A stretch of 64,000 nucleotides of DNA from Pictodentalium vernedei (GCA_031216915.1 CM062292.1:10355920-10419919), one strand, 5' to 3'; positions 50,014-59,563 are shown, numbered from the stretch's first letter. Numbers and translations are program-made. The notes: generated by a model not told the origin, from the letters alone.

Positions 50014-50221
50014 ATTAGGGTTAGGGTTCATTGAAAGTGTTCAAAGGGTTAACATTGGGTTATATTTGTGTTCATTCAGTTGAAAACTTTGTTATGGTCA
50101 GTTTACTTCCATACCTTCATTGGGTCAGTTCGATTTTCTTCAATTTGTACTGTTCACTTCGATTTTGGTTGTGTTGGATCTTTGTTCACTTCGACTTCAA
50201 CAGTTCAACTGTAGTTGTGTT

Positions 50222-50824
50222 CAGTGATGAATTGCAGGGGGCACGCGGGGGTACGCAGTCCCCTCACTTTATTTGAAGCAGGGACGTCGACCATCCTCAA
50301 TTTTTTTTTTGGAGTTAGGCAGATTTCGTGTTTTTGTTTTTTTGACGCTCTTGAAAATAACCGTTTTGCCTAACGCGTTGTTCTATGAGACAAGAAGTGC
50401 TGAAAATCGATCACAGGGCTCTCCAGATAATGATTTTTTTTTTAAAAAAAAAGTACCCGGGCCCCAACATACAGTACAGTTAGTATGGATTGGCACCTTT
50501 TCACTGTGTTGGCCGTTAGTTCTCGCAGGCGATGTTGCTAAAATCTGTCAAGTGTCTAAGCCAGCAGATGTTTTATTAATGAAGCACCGGTTTAAACCGG
50601 TGCTTCATAAATAAAATTCTGCTAGCTTTTTGTGCAAATTATCTCAGAAAATTTCACTGGTACCAACAAAATGCCCGCTCATGGAAACGTGTCCGTTCAC
50701 GCTGTTTGTACTGAATTAGTGGGATTACCCCGCTCGAGCTCTGCCCTCCGGTCCCTTCGACGTTGGTCATCGCTTCACACTGCGTCACCGTCCACTCACT
50801 ATTTTATTTAGCAATTCATCACTG
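50222..50824. mobile_element. hAT-type non-autonomous element, 603 bp
   Basis: Perfect 14-bp terminal inverted repeats CAGTGATGAATTGC / GCAATTCATCACTG, flanked by the perfect 8-bp duplication GTTGTGTT (50214-50221, 50825-50832). CAGTG-type ends with 8-bp duplications are the signature of hAT transposons. No transposase is present inside; the interior is AT-rich and holds a truncated family-A MITE (from 50472). The perfect duplication indicates a fairly recent insertion. Confidence 0.92.
50472..50630 (+). mobile_element. MITE family A, partial, nested in the hAT-like element
   Basis: Begins CAGTACAGTTAGTATGGATT after TA (50470-50471) and retains the central hairpin GAAGCACCGGTTTAAACCGG with ATAAAATTCTGCT. 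The right terminal repeat is missing. Confidence 0.7.
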
Positions 50825-51419
50825 GTTGTGTTGGATCTGTTAAGTTGTTTCCAGCCAGTTCATCTTTTTTCGCTTTGTTGTTTTCTGTTCACTTCGATCT
50901 TGGTTTCTGTTGGATCTTCGTTCTGTACTTTTGTTGTTTTGTAGTGGTTGGTTATCAGTTGTATCTGTTCAGAGTTTTGTAGTCATTGTTGAATTGGGTG
51001 TTGTCAATCCCTTTCCATACCCTCGAGTCAATCAAAATTTTACGGACTCGGCTAGGAATATCAATTACGGAATGCCTTATATGTATACAGGAGAAATCTG
51101 ATTGAACATTTTAAAAGCGTAAAGCTATGAAGTAGTGATACAAGTCAATATTAACGGATGATAGTTTAGTCAATAGTACTGGTACAAGGCCGCAATGGAA
51201 TAAGATTGTTGTAGAAGATAATGACAGGACAGATAGACCATAGACCAGTAGTGGCCTTGGAGCTTTGGCGACAAGGTGGAAGCGGTTGGTAAGACTACAT
51301 TATACCTCATTGAGGGATTACTCATGGTCCTCATGGCATCATACGACAAACAAGGGATTCTCCAAATGGTATCCTCGATAGGTATCCTCGAATAATACAA
51401 TACCAGGCCATAGGTATCC

Positions 51420-51870
51420 TCAAATACTGAAATGAGGCTAAGGATCCTAGTACATTATACCTCATTGAGGGATTTTTCATGGCCCTCATAACCTCAAAAT
51501 TCAATGAGGCTATGAGGGATAGTAAATTAGGCCTCATTGAGGGCTTTTACATAGCCCTCATGGCCTCATGCGACAAGAAAGGCATTCCATAGCCATAGGT
51601 GTTTCCCCCAAATGGGATTCCATGGAATATAGCTGTTAAATACCGAAATGACGCTAAGAGGCGTAGTAAATTATACCTCATTGAGGGATTTTTCATGGCC
51701 CTCACGACCTCAAAATTCAATGAGGCTATGAGGAATAGTAAATTAGGCCTCATTGAGGGCTTTTACATAGCCCTCATGGTCTCATGCGACAAAACAGGGG
51801 TGCCGAAGGCCATATGTTTCCCCAAAAATGGGAAGCCATGGGATGTGGCCATTAAATATAGAGATGATGA
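51420..51870 (+). repeat. 216-bp tandem duplication
   Basis: The words TTATACCTCATTGAGGGATT (51455, 51671) and TTAGGCCTCATTGAGGGCTT recur about 216 bp apart. Each unit contains two related 75-bp halves, both with CTCATTGAGGG. A further partial copy starts near 51300. Confidence 0.85.
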
Positions 51871-51907
51871 GAATCGGATACGACTTCATTGTTATAAGGG
51901 GAGATAA
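51599..51907 (+). CDS. Hypothetical coding-like ORF over the 216-bp duplication
   Basis: I do not recognise this product. The open frame reads FPPNGIPWNIAVKYRND, then two related modules SKLYLIEGFFMAL and SKLGLIEGFYIAL about 25 residues apart, then CFPKNGKPWDVAIKYRDD and a stop after CYKGR. PNGIPWNIAVKYRND and KNGKPWDVAIKYRDD are the two unit copies: they differ mostly by conservative changes (I/V, N/D), which is what selection on protein would leave. The preceding copy (from about 51300) is interrupted by stops. No ATG opens the frame and no splice site was fixed. It may be a decayed exon pair or a gene fragment. Confidence 0.3.
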   Translation: MFPPNGIPWNIAVKYRNDAKRRSKLYLIEGFFMALTTSKFNEAMRNSKLGLIEGFYIALMVSCDKTGVPKAICFPKNGKPWDVAIKYRDDENRIRLHCYKGR

Positions 51908-52074
51908 CTCTGCATACAGATTATGGGAAATCAAGCAATCTGAAAGATCTATATAAATGATCTAGATAAATGAAACAACAAGAGTGCTCGGAATAGGGTC
52001 AGAACTAACAAGAATAGACCAGAATAGCTAAATATAGTAATAATAAGCAAAGCTGTTCCAACTAATAGGGTCTT

Positions 52075-52278
52075 CTACGCTACTGGAGTATACTCCAGGG
52101 CAAAGAACATGGCCAGATAGACGAAAGCTATTGCATATATAGATAGAAGCAGACAATTCTGAAAGAATTCGAAATAGTAAAAGTTGTCGGGTTGTTTGTG
52201 GTAATTCGTGATTCTCCGATTCAATCGAACATTCCCCCCGAACATACCCCCGTTCCATTGCAGAAAATTGGGTAACAT
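52075..52278 (-). CDS. Hypothetical 67-residue single-pass membrane protein
   Basis: The frame starts at ATG 52278 (MLPNFLQWNGGMFGGNVRL) and ends at 52075. A hydrophilic, basic N-terminal half is followed by a convincing transmembrane helix (LLLSIYAIAFVYLAMFFAL, residues about 45-63) and a short tail EYTPVA. It lies immediately next to the cluster of promoter motifs at 52270-52510, in divergent orientation. I do not recognise the family. A second frame is open over the same interval and no polyadenylation signal is evident downstream, so the call is tentative. The NRF1-type promoter would fit a small mitochondrial or housekeeping membrane protein; that is inference only. Confidence 0.35.
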   Translation of the reverse strand: MLPNFLQWNGGMFGGNVRLNRRITNYHKQPDNFYYFEFFQNCLLLSIYAIAFVYLAMFFALEYTPVA

Positions 52279-52510
52279 AGCGATGACGTGCTACCATAGA
52301 AACCAAGATGGCGGCCTCCAGTATACAAAATGGACGACGGAAACACGTAACACCCTAACAACACGCGCTGCGCATGCGCACTCACACCACGTATCACTAT
52401 GGAGATGACGTCACAACATGGCCGCTCACGCGGGTTACCATCACCACACAACATGGCGCCACTAGGTCACGTGACATGACGTCACTTCCGAGGTCCTACA
52501 CCGAGGTCCT
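52270..52510. promoter_or_regulatory. Candidate CpG-type housekeeping promoter, possibly bidirectional
   Basis: Within 240 bp are: a YY1-like AAGATGGCGGC (52305-52315), a perfect palindromic NRF1 site TGCGCATGCGCA (52369-52380), CRE octamers TGACGTCA at 52406-52413 and 52477-52484, ACATGGCCGC (52415-52424) and ACATGGCGCC (52451-52460), a USF/MYC-type GTCACGTGAC (52466-52475), and an ETS-type ACTTCCG (52484-52490). The region is GC- and CpG-rich in an AT-rich surrounding and lacks a TATA box. This combination is typical of broad housekeeping promoters. Leftward the 67-codon ORF starts at 52278. Rightward an open frame from ATG 52515 meets a GTAAGA donor at 52541, giving a possible short first exon. 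Confidence 0.7.
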
Positions 52511-52911
52511 GCCAATGGGCCCTGAAACATACGAGACCTACTACTCCGGCGTAAGATCTGATTTAATGTTAGACAGTGTGAATTGCTCAAAGTTCTCAGT
52601 TTAAGCATTTATTTAGCACATATTCCCAGAATAATACCAAATAATAATAAGTTGATAATTCTATCATAAATGTATTGGCATTTCAGTAACTAGAATCAAT
52701 TTTATGTCCCCTTTCATGGCGTCATTTTCAAAATCTTTCTGGGTTTTGAATTTCCAACTATGGGGAGGGATCGGGAGGGGAGTTTTCCCCCTCCCGGTCC
52801 CTCCCTCTAAATGGAAATTCACTACCCTTCACCCCATCAATCTGAAACCTTTAGCCACGTCCCAGAAGAGATGTTGCAAAAGCTGGGTCAAAATTTTAAA
52901 ACCAAAATATA

Positions 52912-53520
52912 CCAAACAAAAAAAAAAGAAAAACGAAACGCAACACAGGTTAAATTAATGCCATAACAAATTACTGGTCAATATGATACAACATAGGCAT
53001 GTACTGACATTGTGAAATGGAACGTTCCCACTTAATTTCTTAATAAATAAACTTTTCTGCAATGATCAAATTGTTGCGTCATATTGACCAGTAATTTGTT
53101 ATGGCATGAGTTTAACCAGTGTTGGGGCGCGGTGGCTCAGTTGGGAGAGGTGCACGCTGCAAATCGAGAGGTCCTCAGTTCGAATCCCACCTGCAGCAAA
53201 CGCGTTGTCTTCTTGGGCAAGATACTTCACCCCCCATTGCCCATGTGGGGGCACGGTGACGTTCTGCACTAAGGCGTACTGCACGCCGATGGTGCACTTG
53301 TCTTCAACCAATGCTAACCCTGCCTGTGTGGAGTTAGTATGTTGGTGAGCTGACAATTGCTCGCCGTTGCTCGGGTGGTTCTCTCCGGGAACTCCGGCTT
53401 CCTTCACCAGAAAAACTGTCGTGGTCATGATTAGCCACTATGCAGAAATATGTGACCGTAACCACCAGTAAATAAATAGATAAATAAATAACCCGTGTTG
53501 CGTTTTCTTTTTTTGTTTTG
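52912..53520. repeat. Foldback element split by a SINE
   Basis: The left arm (52912-52987) holds AACGCAACACAGGTTAAATT and ATGCCATAACAAATTACTGG. The right arm has CCAGTAATTTGTTATGGCAT at 53084-53106, then AACCAGTGTTG, is interrupted by the SINE at 53125-53490, and resumes with CCCGTGTTGCGTTTTC and a T-rich stretch to about 53520. The arms match closely when the SINE is set aside. Confidence 0.85.
53125..53490 (+). mobile_element. tRNA-derived SINE, complete, with target-site duplication
   Basis: The head has a tRNA-like box A (GTGGCTCAGTTGGGAGAGG) and box B (AGTTCGAATCC). The body contains TCTTGGGCAAGATACTTCAC, a word also found in CORE-type SINEs, then GGTGCACTTGTCTTCAACCA, TGTGTGGAGTTAGTATG, GGTTCTCTCCGGGA and ACTGTCGTGGTCATGATTAG. 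The tail is an AATAAATA repeat. ACCAGTGTTG (53115-53124) and ACCCGTGTTG (53491-53500) are the target duplication, with one mismatch. Internal Pol III promoter boxes would drive transcription; mobilisation would need a LINE in trans. Confidence 0.92.
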
Positions 53521-53825
53521 TGTGTCGATTGGTCCTATTGACGTTATAAATTATTAAAATAACGGAATCAACTGTGGGAAAATGAGAGAAGAAACTAAAA
53601 ACAAATGTCTTGTGGAATGATTCACAGAATTTAGCTCCTACTGGAAGACACGGCGTCCACCTACCACACACAAGCCCTTTGTACCCTACATTGTAAAGAC
53701 CACCCTCGCCACTCGACATCAGATGTTCTCGTGTATGTACAGGACGGAGAAGGCTTGGTTAAGTGTTATGGATTGGGGCGATGATTTCTCAATGAAATAC
53801 ATTTTGATGATGGTTTGCGAAGTTA

Positions 53826-54067
53826 CAGTACAGTCCCCGTGTACTGGTCGTAATCCACGCACGGGCAGTTATGTCCACGCATGCGTTTACCAGATGACAG
53901 AATTCATCAGCGGCAAAACTTTAATTAATGAAGAACCGGGTTGTACCCGGTGCTTCATCAATTAATGTTTTGATGATTATTCCTATAATTAGTGTTTGGA
54001 ATATATTTCTGCGTCCGTGGAAATATTGCCCACCGGTGGAAAGTGACCAGTCCACGACGCTGTACTG
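53826..54067 (-). mobile_element. MITE family A, full-length 242 bp, reverse copy
   Basis: Ends CAGTACAGTCCCCGTGTACT and GACGCTGTACTG, with TA on both sides (53824-53825, 54068-54069). Central hairpin GAAGAACCGGGTTGTACCCG with TTCATCAATTAA. It lies about 0.4 kb upstream of the TATA box at 54471. Confidence 0.9.
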
Positions 54068-54470
54068 TACTTTATTCTGTGAGAGATGGTGAATATTATG
54101 CAGGAAAAATGAGAAATCGTCCAGTTTCAAATATTGCTCAGTATTTTCAACAACCACTTTCACACCGATTCAGTGCAGTGTCCTATACCTCCTAGGTTGA
54201 AGTTAACACAACATACATACCATTGACCTAAGACGTTACAGACCAGCGGCAATGTCGTGCCTTTTCGTAATACAGTATTATATGAAAAGATGTCAATATT
54301 GATAGTGAAATAAAAGTTGGTATCTTATAAGGTGGTGTTTGCTTCACCAACAGAATATAGACAAAAGAATAAACTTCAAAATCATTTTATAAAATATATT
54401 CCGTTTTCTATTTGAAAGATTTATTCATATTATACTGTTTTCATAGCCCTAAAGCAGACGTTCGTAGCGA

Positions 54471-54478
54471 TATATAAA
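54471..54478 (+). promoter_or_regulatory. TATA box of the candidate secreted-protein gene
   Basis: TATATAAA lies 72 bp before the ATG at 54550. Initiation about 30 bp downstream would give a leader of around 45 bases. Good TATA sequence and spacing, but no initiator was confirmed. Confidence 0.5.
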
Positions 54479-54549
54479 TCTTAGATGTGGGTCCAACATT
54501 CAGGTGTCCAGGAGTTTTTATTGGGCTATCTTATCACAAAGATTAAAAC

Positions 54550-54601
54550 ATGGCACAGTTACTGCGCGCATGCGTTGTTTTCTGTATAGTTGGAGTCATT
54601 G
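54550..54601 (+). CDS. Candidate first exon encoding a signal peptide
   Basis: ATG in good context (AAAACATGG) opens MAQLLRACVVFCIVGVI, a short positive N-region then a hydrophobic core, as in signal peptides. The exon ends ATTG before GTAAGA at 54602, a strong donor in phase 1, the usual phase after signal-peptide exons in animals. A TATA box lies upstream. The first compatible downstream exon I can support is 62906-63177, 8.3 kb away; exons in between may exist. The protein family is unknown. Confidence 0.55.
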
Positions 54602-55177
54602 GTAAGATTTTTTTCCGTATTTCTGTAGATTTGCAGCATTTCACATTCTAAAAATTAACAGCCACCTCGATGTAATATTGTTTGATGCCAAGTACCACAC
54701 GGGTATTAAAACACTAAAAAACTAACCTTTTCTATTAAACAATTGGTTCTTGTTTAATATGAACTTCTCCTCGGTCTTAGTATTGGTGGATCGTGGGTTG
54801 GGTATGGGTATTAGCACTAGCGATTTGAAAGGTGTATGCTCGTACCCTTTTTAAGTAACGACTATTTGGAAGATTAACTGCAGTACTATTAATTACAAAC
54901 TTAATCTCTTTCGTGATCAGATTGCGACCTGATCGCTATCCGACGCGATCCGGTCGCGACACACTTATAGCAGTTGGTCGAAATTTCACGAACAAAATAG
55001 CGCGAATTCAAGTCTTGGACAAGGAAAGTTAATCCAAAGAGCATCTGATAGTCACTGTTATCGTATTTCGATGGGTGTGGTTCGACAGAGTTGTTGGGAG
55101 GAAAGGAGACAGAGAATTTCGCGCGGATCGCGACCAAATCCTCTTTCCGTTTTAAAAATCAGAGAACTGCAAAATTG

Positions 55178-55520
55178 CTATGGCTTCGTGGTTATGGCAT
55201 TGGATTTCAAACCGAAAGGTCTAAGGTTCGATCCCCACCAATTGTAACTGCGCGTTGTGTCCTTGGACAAGGCACTTAATCCAGATTACCCACGTGGGGG
55301 CACCCATGGCACTGTGTATTAAGACGTACTGCAGGTCGATGGTGCACTTGTCTTCAGCTAATGCCTACCCTGCCTGTGCGAAGTTAGTCATTTGGGGAGT
55401 CGGGTAGTTATTCGCAGGTGCCCGGTGGTTCTCTCCGGATACTCCGGCTTCCTGCACCAGTAAAACTGTTCGCCACGAGGTGACCCTGGGTGTCGAAAGT
55501 GTCGTTAAATCCCAATACAA
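55178..55520 (+). mobile_element. tRNA-derived SINE, diverged second type
   Basis: The head is a different tRNA-like sequence (GCTTCGTGGTTATGGCATTG, box B GGTTCGATCC). The body matches the other SINEs from GCGTTGTGTCCTTGGACAAG through GATGGTGCACTTGTCTTC to GGTTCTCTCCGGATACTCCG. The 3' part (CCACGAGGTGACCCTGGGTG, GTCGTTAAATCCC) matches the end of the minus-strand SINE at 63716, not the copies at 53125 or 58882. Two SINE subfamilies therefore share a body but differ in head and tail. Confidence 0.85.
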
Positions 55521-55957
55521 AAATCACACACTAGTCGTGAAAAAGAGTTGTTCGCGATACGTCAAGGTAATAGTTAAAGACTCTAGCACACTAGACCAAT
55601 CAAGCTTAGCGGTTTTGTTCGTAGATAATATGGCTCAAGTGTACGGGGTTCGTTTCCTGAGGCCAATAAGTCGAGGGCCAAACACTTCGCACATCAAACA
55701 TGTTTGATATTTCTGACTCGCGAGTCTGATTGCTCATAGTGTTCGGGGGATGCTCGCCAGATGAATCACGATGACCGCGCTATTTTTGTCGTTTGTGGCG
55801 GGTGTTCAACTGATTACCAAAAATGGTAGCTGACTGTTTACCAATTACTTGGGCATACAATCGGCCGATTCTGATGTCGATTCCGACTGTAATACCGTGC
55901 ACTACTTAGACAAGTCGTGACTCGAAAGAGCTACATTAAACGGAACATTTTTCACTG

Positions 55958-56098
55958 TGTTGAACCTCGTTGACTGAGGTCGTAGTAAAATTACCAGTCG
56001 CGCACACTTGGGCGGTAAACGTGGATCTTAGAGCCACGTTTACCGCCCAAGTGCGTGCGACGAGTAATTTTACTGCGACCTCAGTGAATGAAGTGCAT
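55958..56098. repeat. Long foldback element, 141 bp
   Basis: The inner arms ACTTGGGCGGTAAACGTGG and CCACGTTTACCGCCCAAGT are perfect. The outer arms GACTGAGGTCGTAGTAAAAT / ATTTTACTGCGACCTCAGT have a few differences; the loop is ATCTTAGAG. It is non-coding, lying within the putative intron. Confidence 0.88.
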
Positions 56099-56331
56099 CC
56101 TTCACTTATCCGATATGAACTGGCGACTGTCGCAAGTACGCTCAATTGTAAGCTTTTACACGTCGTTTTACTTGTATATCCTATGATGGGGCGTTGAGAG
56201 ACATTAAGAATGCACACTATGGTTGATTCTCAACTTTATTGAATGGCATCATTGACATCATTGTACATTAACAACTGAGTAATTACAGAAGATAATATAA
56301 TGCGGTTAATGAATCAACTCAAAATGCTTGA

Positions 56332-56619
56332 CAACAATCGGTTGAACCGGTGTTTCAGGAGCCGTTGCCGTTGTCATATGATTGCCCACAATTGGCAATG
56401 GGCAATGGGCCGATTCTGGTGGCCGGTTCCGATCATCGGTTGAACACTATTTGTGGCAGTGTTCTGCGAATCAAATCACTCAGATATGACTTGTACAAAA
56501 TGACAAGATCTACAATAGTACAGGAATACGCAGGACAAGATTATACAGGCAATTGCAGAGACATGAGTGTCTTTGCAACAGTAGATCTGCCGATTTCAAA
56601 AATAGAAGAGCGAAATTAG
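56332..56619 (+). CDS. Hypothetical coding-like ORF, possible exon
   Basis: Open frame of about 95 codons ending at TAG 56619, reading YDCPQLAMGNGPILVAGSD, LNTICGSVLRIKSLRYDLY and NCRDMSVFATVDLPISKIEE. The composition is protein-like and it contains three cysteines. A possible acceptor GTGTTTCAG sits at 56350-56358, but using it gives phase 0, which does not fit the phase-1 donor at 54602. There is no ATG at the start. I recognise no family. It may be an exon of another transcript or chance. Confidence 0.25.
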   Translation, partial: QQSVEPVFQEPLPLSYDCPQLAMGNGPILVAGSDHRLNTICGSVLRIKSLRYDLYKMTRSTIVQEYAGQDYTGNCRDMSVFATVDLPISKIEERN

Positions 56620-56974
56620 CGCATCTCGAAAGACATCACGTACATAAAACGCAATTTATATCAAACTTTCGACTCGACCGCTCCCGATGTCGGCCAAATC
56701 AATCCCGAACGAACGGTAACACGTACCCAATTATAAATTGCATATACCGTTTGGGTATCTGTGTATAAAATGTCCGTCATTTCGTTAAAATAATTTTTAA
56801 ACACTGAAATCAGAAATGGGAGTACGGTACGGTTTGAGTATGTCTGTCTTGAATGTAGTTCGAAAAAAACGACGATAAGTACTAATCTAGATTGCTCAAG
56901 TCTGCGAGAAAAACGACCCTTTAAGTAATCTTCCTCGTTAATTATATAACTGTGAGCTCAAGTATACCGTGGTC

Positions 56975-57226
56975 TTAAACCTTTACCCAACATAACGGCA
57001 AAAACTGACCAATGCAATTCACGAAAATCACCATTCAATGTTCATTATTTTTTCCAGTTTATGTTTCAAAAACATAGCTTATGACCCCTCGTTGGAATGA
57101 TCTCGTTGAGCTCGTTCCTATGAGGGGTCATAAGCTATGTTTTTGACGCAAAAATGAAAAACATTTGTTATTCAAGAATTTTGTTTAGCAAGTGTCGTGT
57201 TCCTTTCGTGATAGGTAAAGGGTTAA
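56975..57226. mobile_element. MITE family D, 252 bp, TTAA-flanked
   Basis: Ends TTAAACCTTTACCCAAC and TAGGTAAAGGGTTAA are inverted, with TTAA at both edges, suggesting piggyBac- or Kolobok-type insertion. The centre is the hairpin AACATAGCTTATGACCCCTC / GAGGGGTCATAAGCTATGTT around GAGCTC. A second member is at 59564-59810. Confidence 0.8.
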
Positions 57227-57608
57227 CGATTTTGTTCCTCAGTGCTGTTCCGCTCGGTTTTGAACTTCAACATGGCGCGATGCCTTACTGTCGATCAAGG
57301 ACAAGAAATTAAATTCAGTTCAGTATCTGAAGTGAACCATGCAATCATTAAATAATATTTTGAAGCAACGATTTGTTTCGTCAGAATAATAATCAGAAAT
57401 TTATGTTTTATTTTGTACATTGATCTTAGTTGTTTACAGCAAGATGCCAGTGTTAAGCATCATACTCTGGGGTACATAAAAACCCTATAGGAAAAAAAAA
57501 CATCGAAAGGAGAAAAATGAATAATGGAAAAATCTCAACAAAACCTTAACAAAAATGAGAGGGAAAAGAAAAAAAAAACCGATTTTTTTTCAGTTTGCCC
57601 ACGATTCC

Positions 57609-57634
57609 AAAAAAAAAAAAAAAAAAAAAAAAAA
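57609..57634 (+). repeat. Poly-A tract
   Basis: Uninterrupted run of 26 A, preceded by shorter A and T tracts. I cannot connect it to a retroposed gene. Confidence 0.9.
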
Positions 57635-57691
57635 TAGAATGAATTAAAATAACAAAATTTCAATCCATTTGGTTAAAAAATATATACATTA

Positions 57692-57925
57692 CAGTACGCC
57701 TCCGTGGAATGGTCATTTTCCACAGGTGGGCAATATTTACACGGACGCATAATATTAGATTCTAAACGCGAATTATAGGAATAATCATCAAAACTTTAAT
57801 TAATGTACAACCCGGTGCTTCATTAATTAAAATTTTGCTGCTGATGATTTTTATTACCTGGTAAATGCATGCGTGGACATCACTTCCCACGCGTGGATTA
57901 CAACCAGTCCACAGCGGCTATACTG
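57692..57925 (+). mobile_element. MITE family A, 234 bp
   Basis: Left end CAGTACGCCTCCGTGGAATG after TA; right end GCGGCTATACTG followed by CA (mutated TA). The central hairpin is reduced to AACCCGGTGCTTCATTAATT. About 10 bases shorter than the 245-bp copy through loss in the core. Confidence 0.85.
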
Positions 57926-58593
57926 CATACTGAAGAAACTAAATGTGATATCCATAATAAATCCATATTAACTCTTTCATACTGATGTTAAAATATCAAA
58001 TTTCAAGAAGCAAATTATTCCCATAATGCAACTTAAAACTTAAACAACTCAGTGTTGTTTGAAAGACCTCAATGCGCCCTGTCAAACAAGATTGATTTGA
58101 TTAAAGTTTTTGTTACATTATGAAGATAACAGAGATCATATTAAAAAAGTCTTGAAATAATGAAATTACAAAAATTAACTTTGAATTGGAATTGCAATGG
58201 GTAAAAATATTGGGGGAGGGGTAGCCAAAAAATAAGGTTTTTTTCCTACCCATGCGATGTTTTCATTGGGTTTTTTTTCAAAGGGTTTTTCCTATAATTT
58301 CTTTCTCCGCAGGTATTTTCACGTTACTCTTATACTTTGTCGAGGCTGTAAAACGAGAAGGAAAATTATTCATTTTTAATTTAACGTATCGCGCGAATAT
58401 CTCGCAGTGACAGGTCAATACGATTTCTTAAAGATTATTTTGCTACTAAATTTCCCAAAAGAAATATTCCACTGCAACACAATAGGGGGGCGACTGGCAT
58501 TCAGACGCACGGCATTGGTACGTGCGTCAGTACAGCGACATTATTCACTGCAACGTTTGTAGATGACACTGTATTTTGTCAAACAATGTTTTA
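57926..58593. other. AT-rich stretch without features
   Basis: I see no gene, hairpin or tandem repeat. It is part of the putative 54602-62905 intron. Confidence 0.4.
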
Positions 58594-59302
58594 AGTTATT
58601 GAATGAATTGACAGTAACATGGATTGAGGTTTGCGGCTCGGACATTATGTTCAACCGAGGCGCAAAGCGTCAAGGTTTAATTTACGCTCTGGACTCCATG
58701 CTTTTGAATATCACTTTAATTAATTGATGCTTTTTTTTAAAAAAAAAAAAACCCGCGTAACTAAACACTAAATTTCTCCTGATTGAATATTCAGATTCAT
58801 TTAAAAAACAAGTTCTGCCATTTTAGACCCTTCAGCATTAGAATCTACTCCAAATCACTTTAGAGGTTATATATATTCTTGCGGGGGCATGGTGGCTCAG
58901 TTGGTAGAGGTGCAGTCTGCAAGCCGAGATGTCCTCGGTTCGAATCATACCTGCGGCAACCGCGTTGTGTCCTTGGGCAAGACACTTCACCCCCATTGCC
59001 CACGCGGTGGCACGGTGACGTTGTGTACTAAGGCGTACTTCACGTCCATGGCGCACCTGTACTCAACCAATGCTAACCCTGCTTGTTTGGAGTTAGTATG
59101 TTGGGCAGCTGACAGTTGCTCGCCGTTGCTCAGTGGTTCTCTCTGGGTACTCCGGCTTCCTCCACCCGTAAAACTGTCGTGGTCATGATTAGCCAATGTG
59201 CAGAAATATGTGACCTTAAACATCAATAAATAAATAATAAATAACTTACGCCCTGAGCCGCAAACCTCGGACCATGCTACCGTCTATTCACCACAATAAC
59301 GA
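58594..59302. repeat. Foldback element H1, copy 1, interrupted by a SINE
   Basis: The left arm has GTTATTGAATGAATTGACAG and GAGGTTTGCGGCTCGG. The right arm has CCGCAAACCTCGGACCATG and TTCACCACAATAAC. The intact sibling at 60079-60188 is 110 bp; here the arms lie 700 bp apart, because of a SINE (58882-59246) and about 230 bp of extra AT-rich sequence. Confidence 0.75.
58882..59246 (+). mobile_element. tRNA-derived SINE, complete
   Basis: Box A GTGGCTCAGTTGGTAGAGG and box B GGTTCGAATC are clear. The body (GTGTCCTTGGGCAAGACACT, TGGAGTTAGTATGTTGGG) is closely related to 53125-53490. The tail is AATAAATAAATAATAAATAA. CTTGCG before and CTTACG after may be the remains of a short target duplication. 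Confidence 0.9.
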
Positions 59303-59460
59303 ATAACCAAAACACAACAAGCCAACTTTTCACGATCACAAGTTTAGTGAATAAACCTCTCGTGTACCCCATGACGCCACTGGACAAATAATCAATAAAA
59401 CAGGCAAAGGTCGAGGTCACTCCATCTTCGTTCAAATCGTAAAACGATTTCTATTTTAAC
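59303..59460 (+). repeat. Repeat H2 tail, copy 1
   Basis: CACAAGTTTAGTGAATAAAC, TCTCGTGTACCCC, TGGACAAATAATCAATAAA and GTTCAAATCG match 60300-60420 in the same order. Together with H1 this makes a compound repeat present twice in the interval. Confidence 0.7.
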
Positions 59461-59563
59461 TCTTTTGGCGCGACAGGCGACTAAAGTCGACAGACGGCAG
59501 ACCCCGGAAAGGTACTGCAGTAGTCATTTTAGCCAACTGTGTGTGTCCATTTCTAAGTACTTG

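Noticed and set aside
55178-55250. A functional tRNA gene.
   Set aside because: Box A and box B words are present but the cloverleaf is not complete, and the sequence continues into a SINE body.
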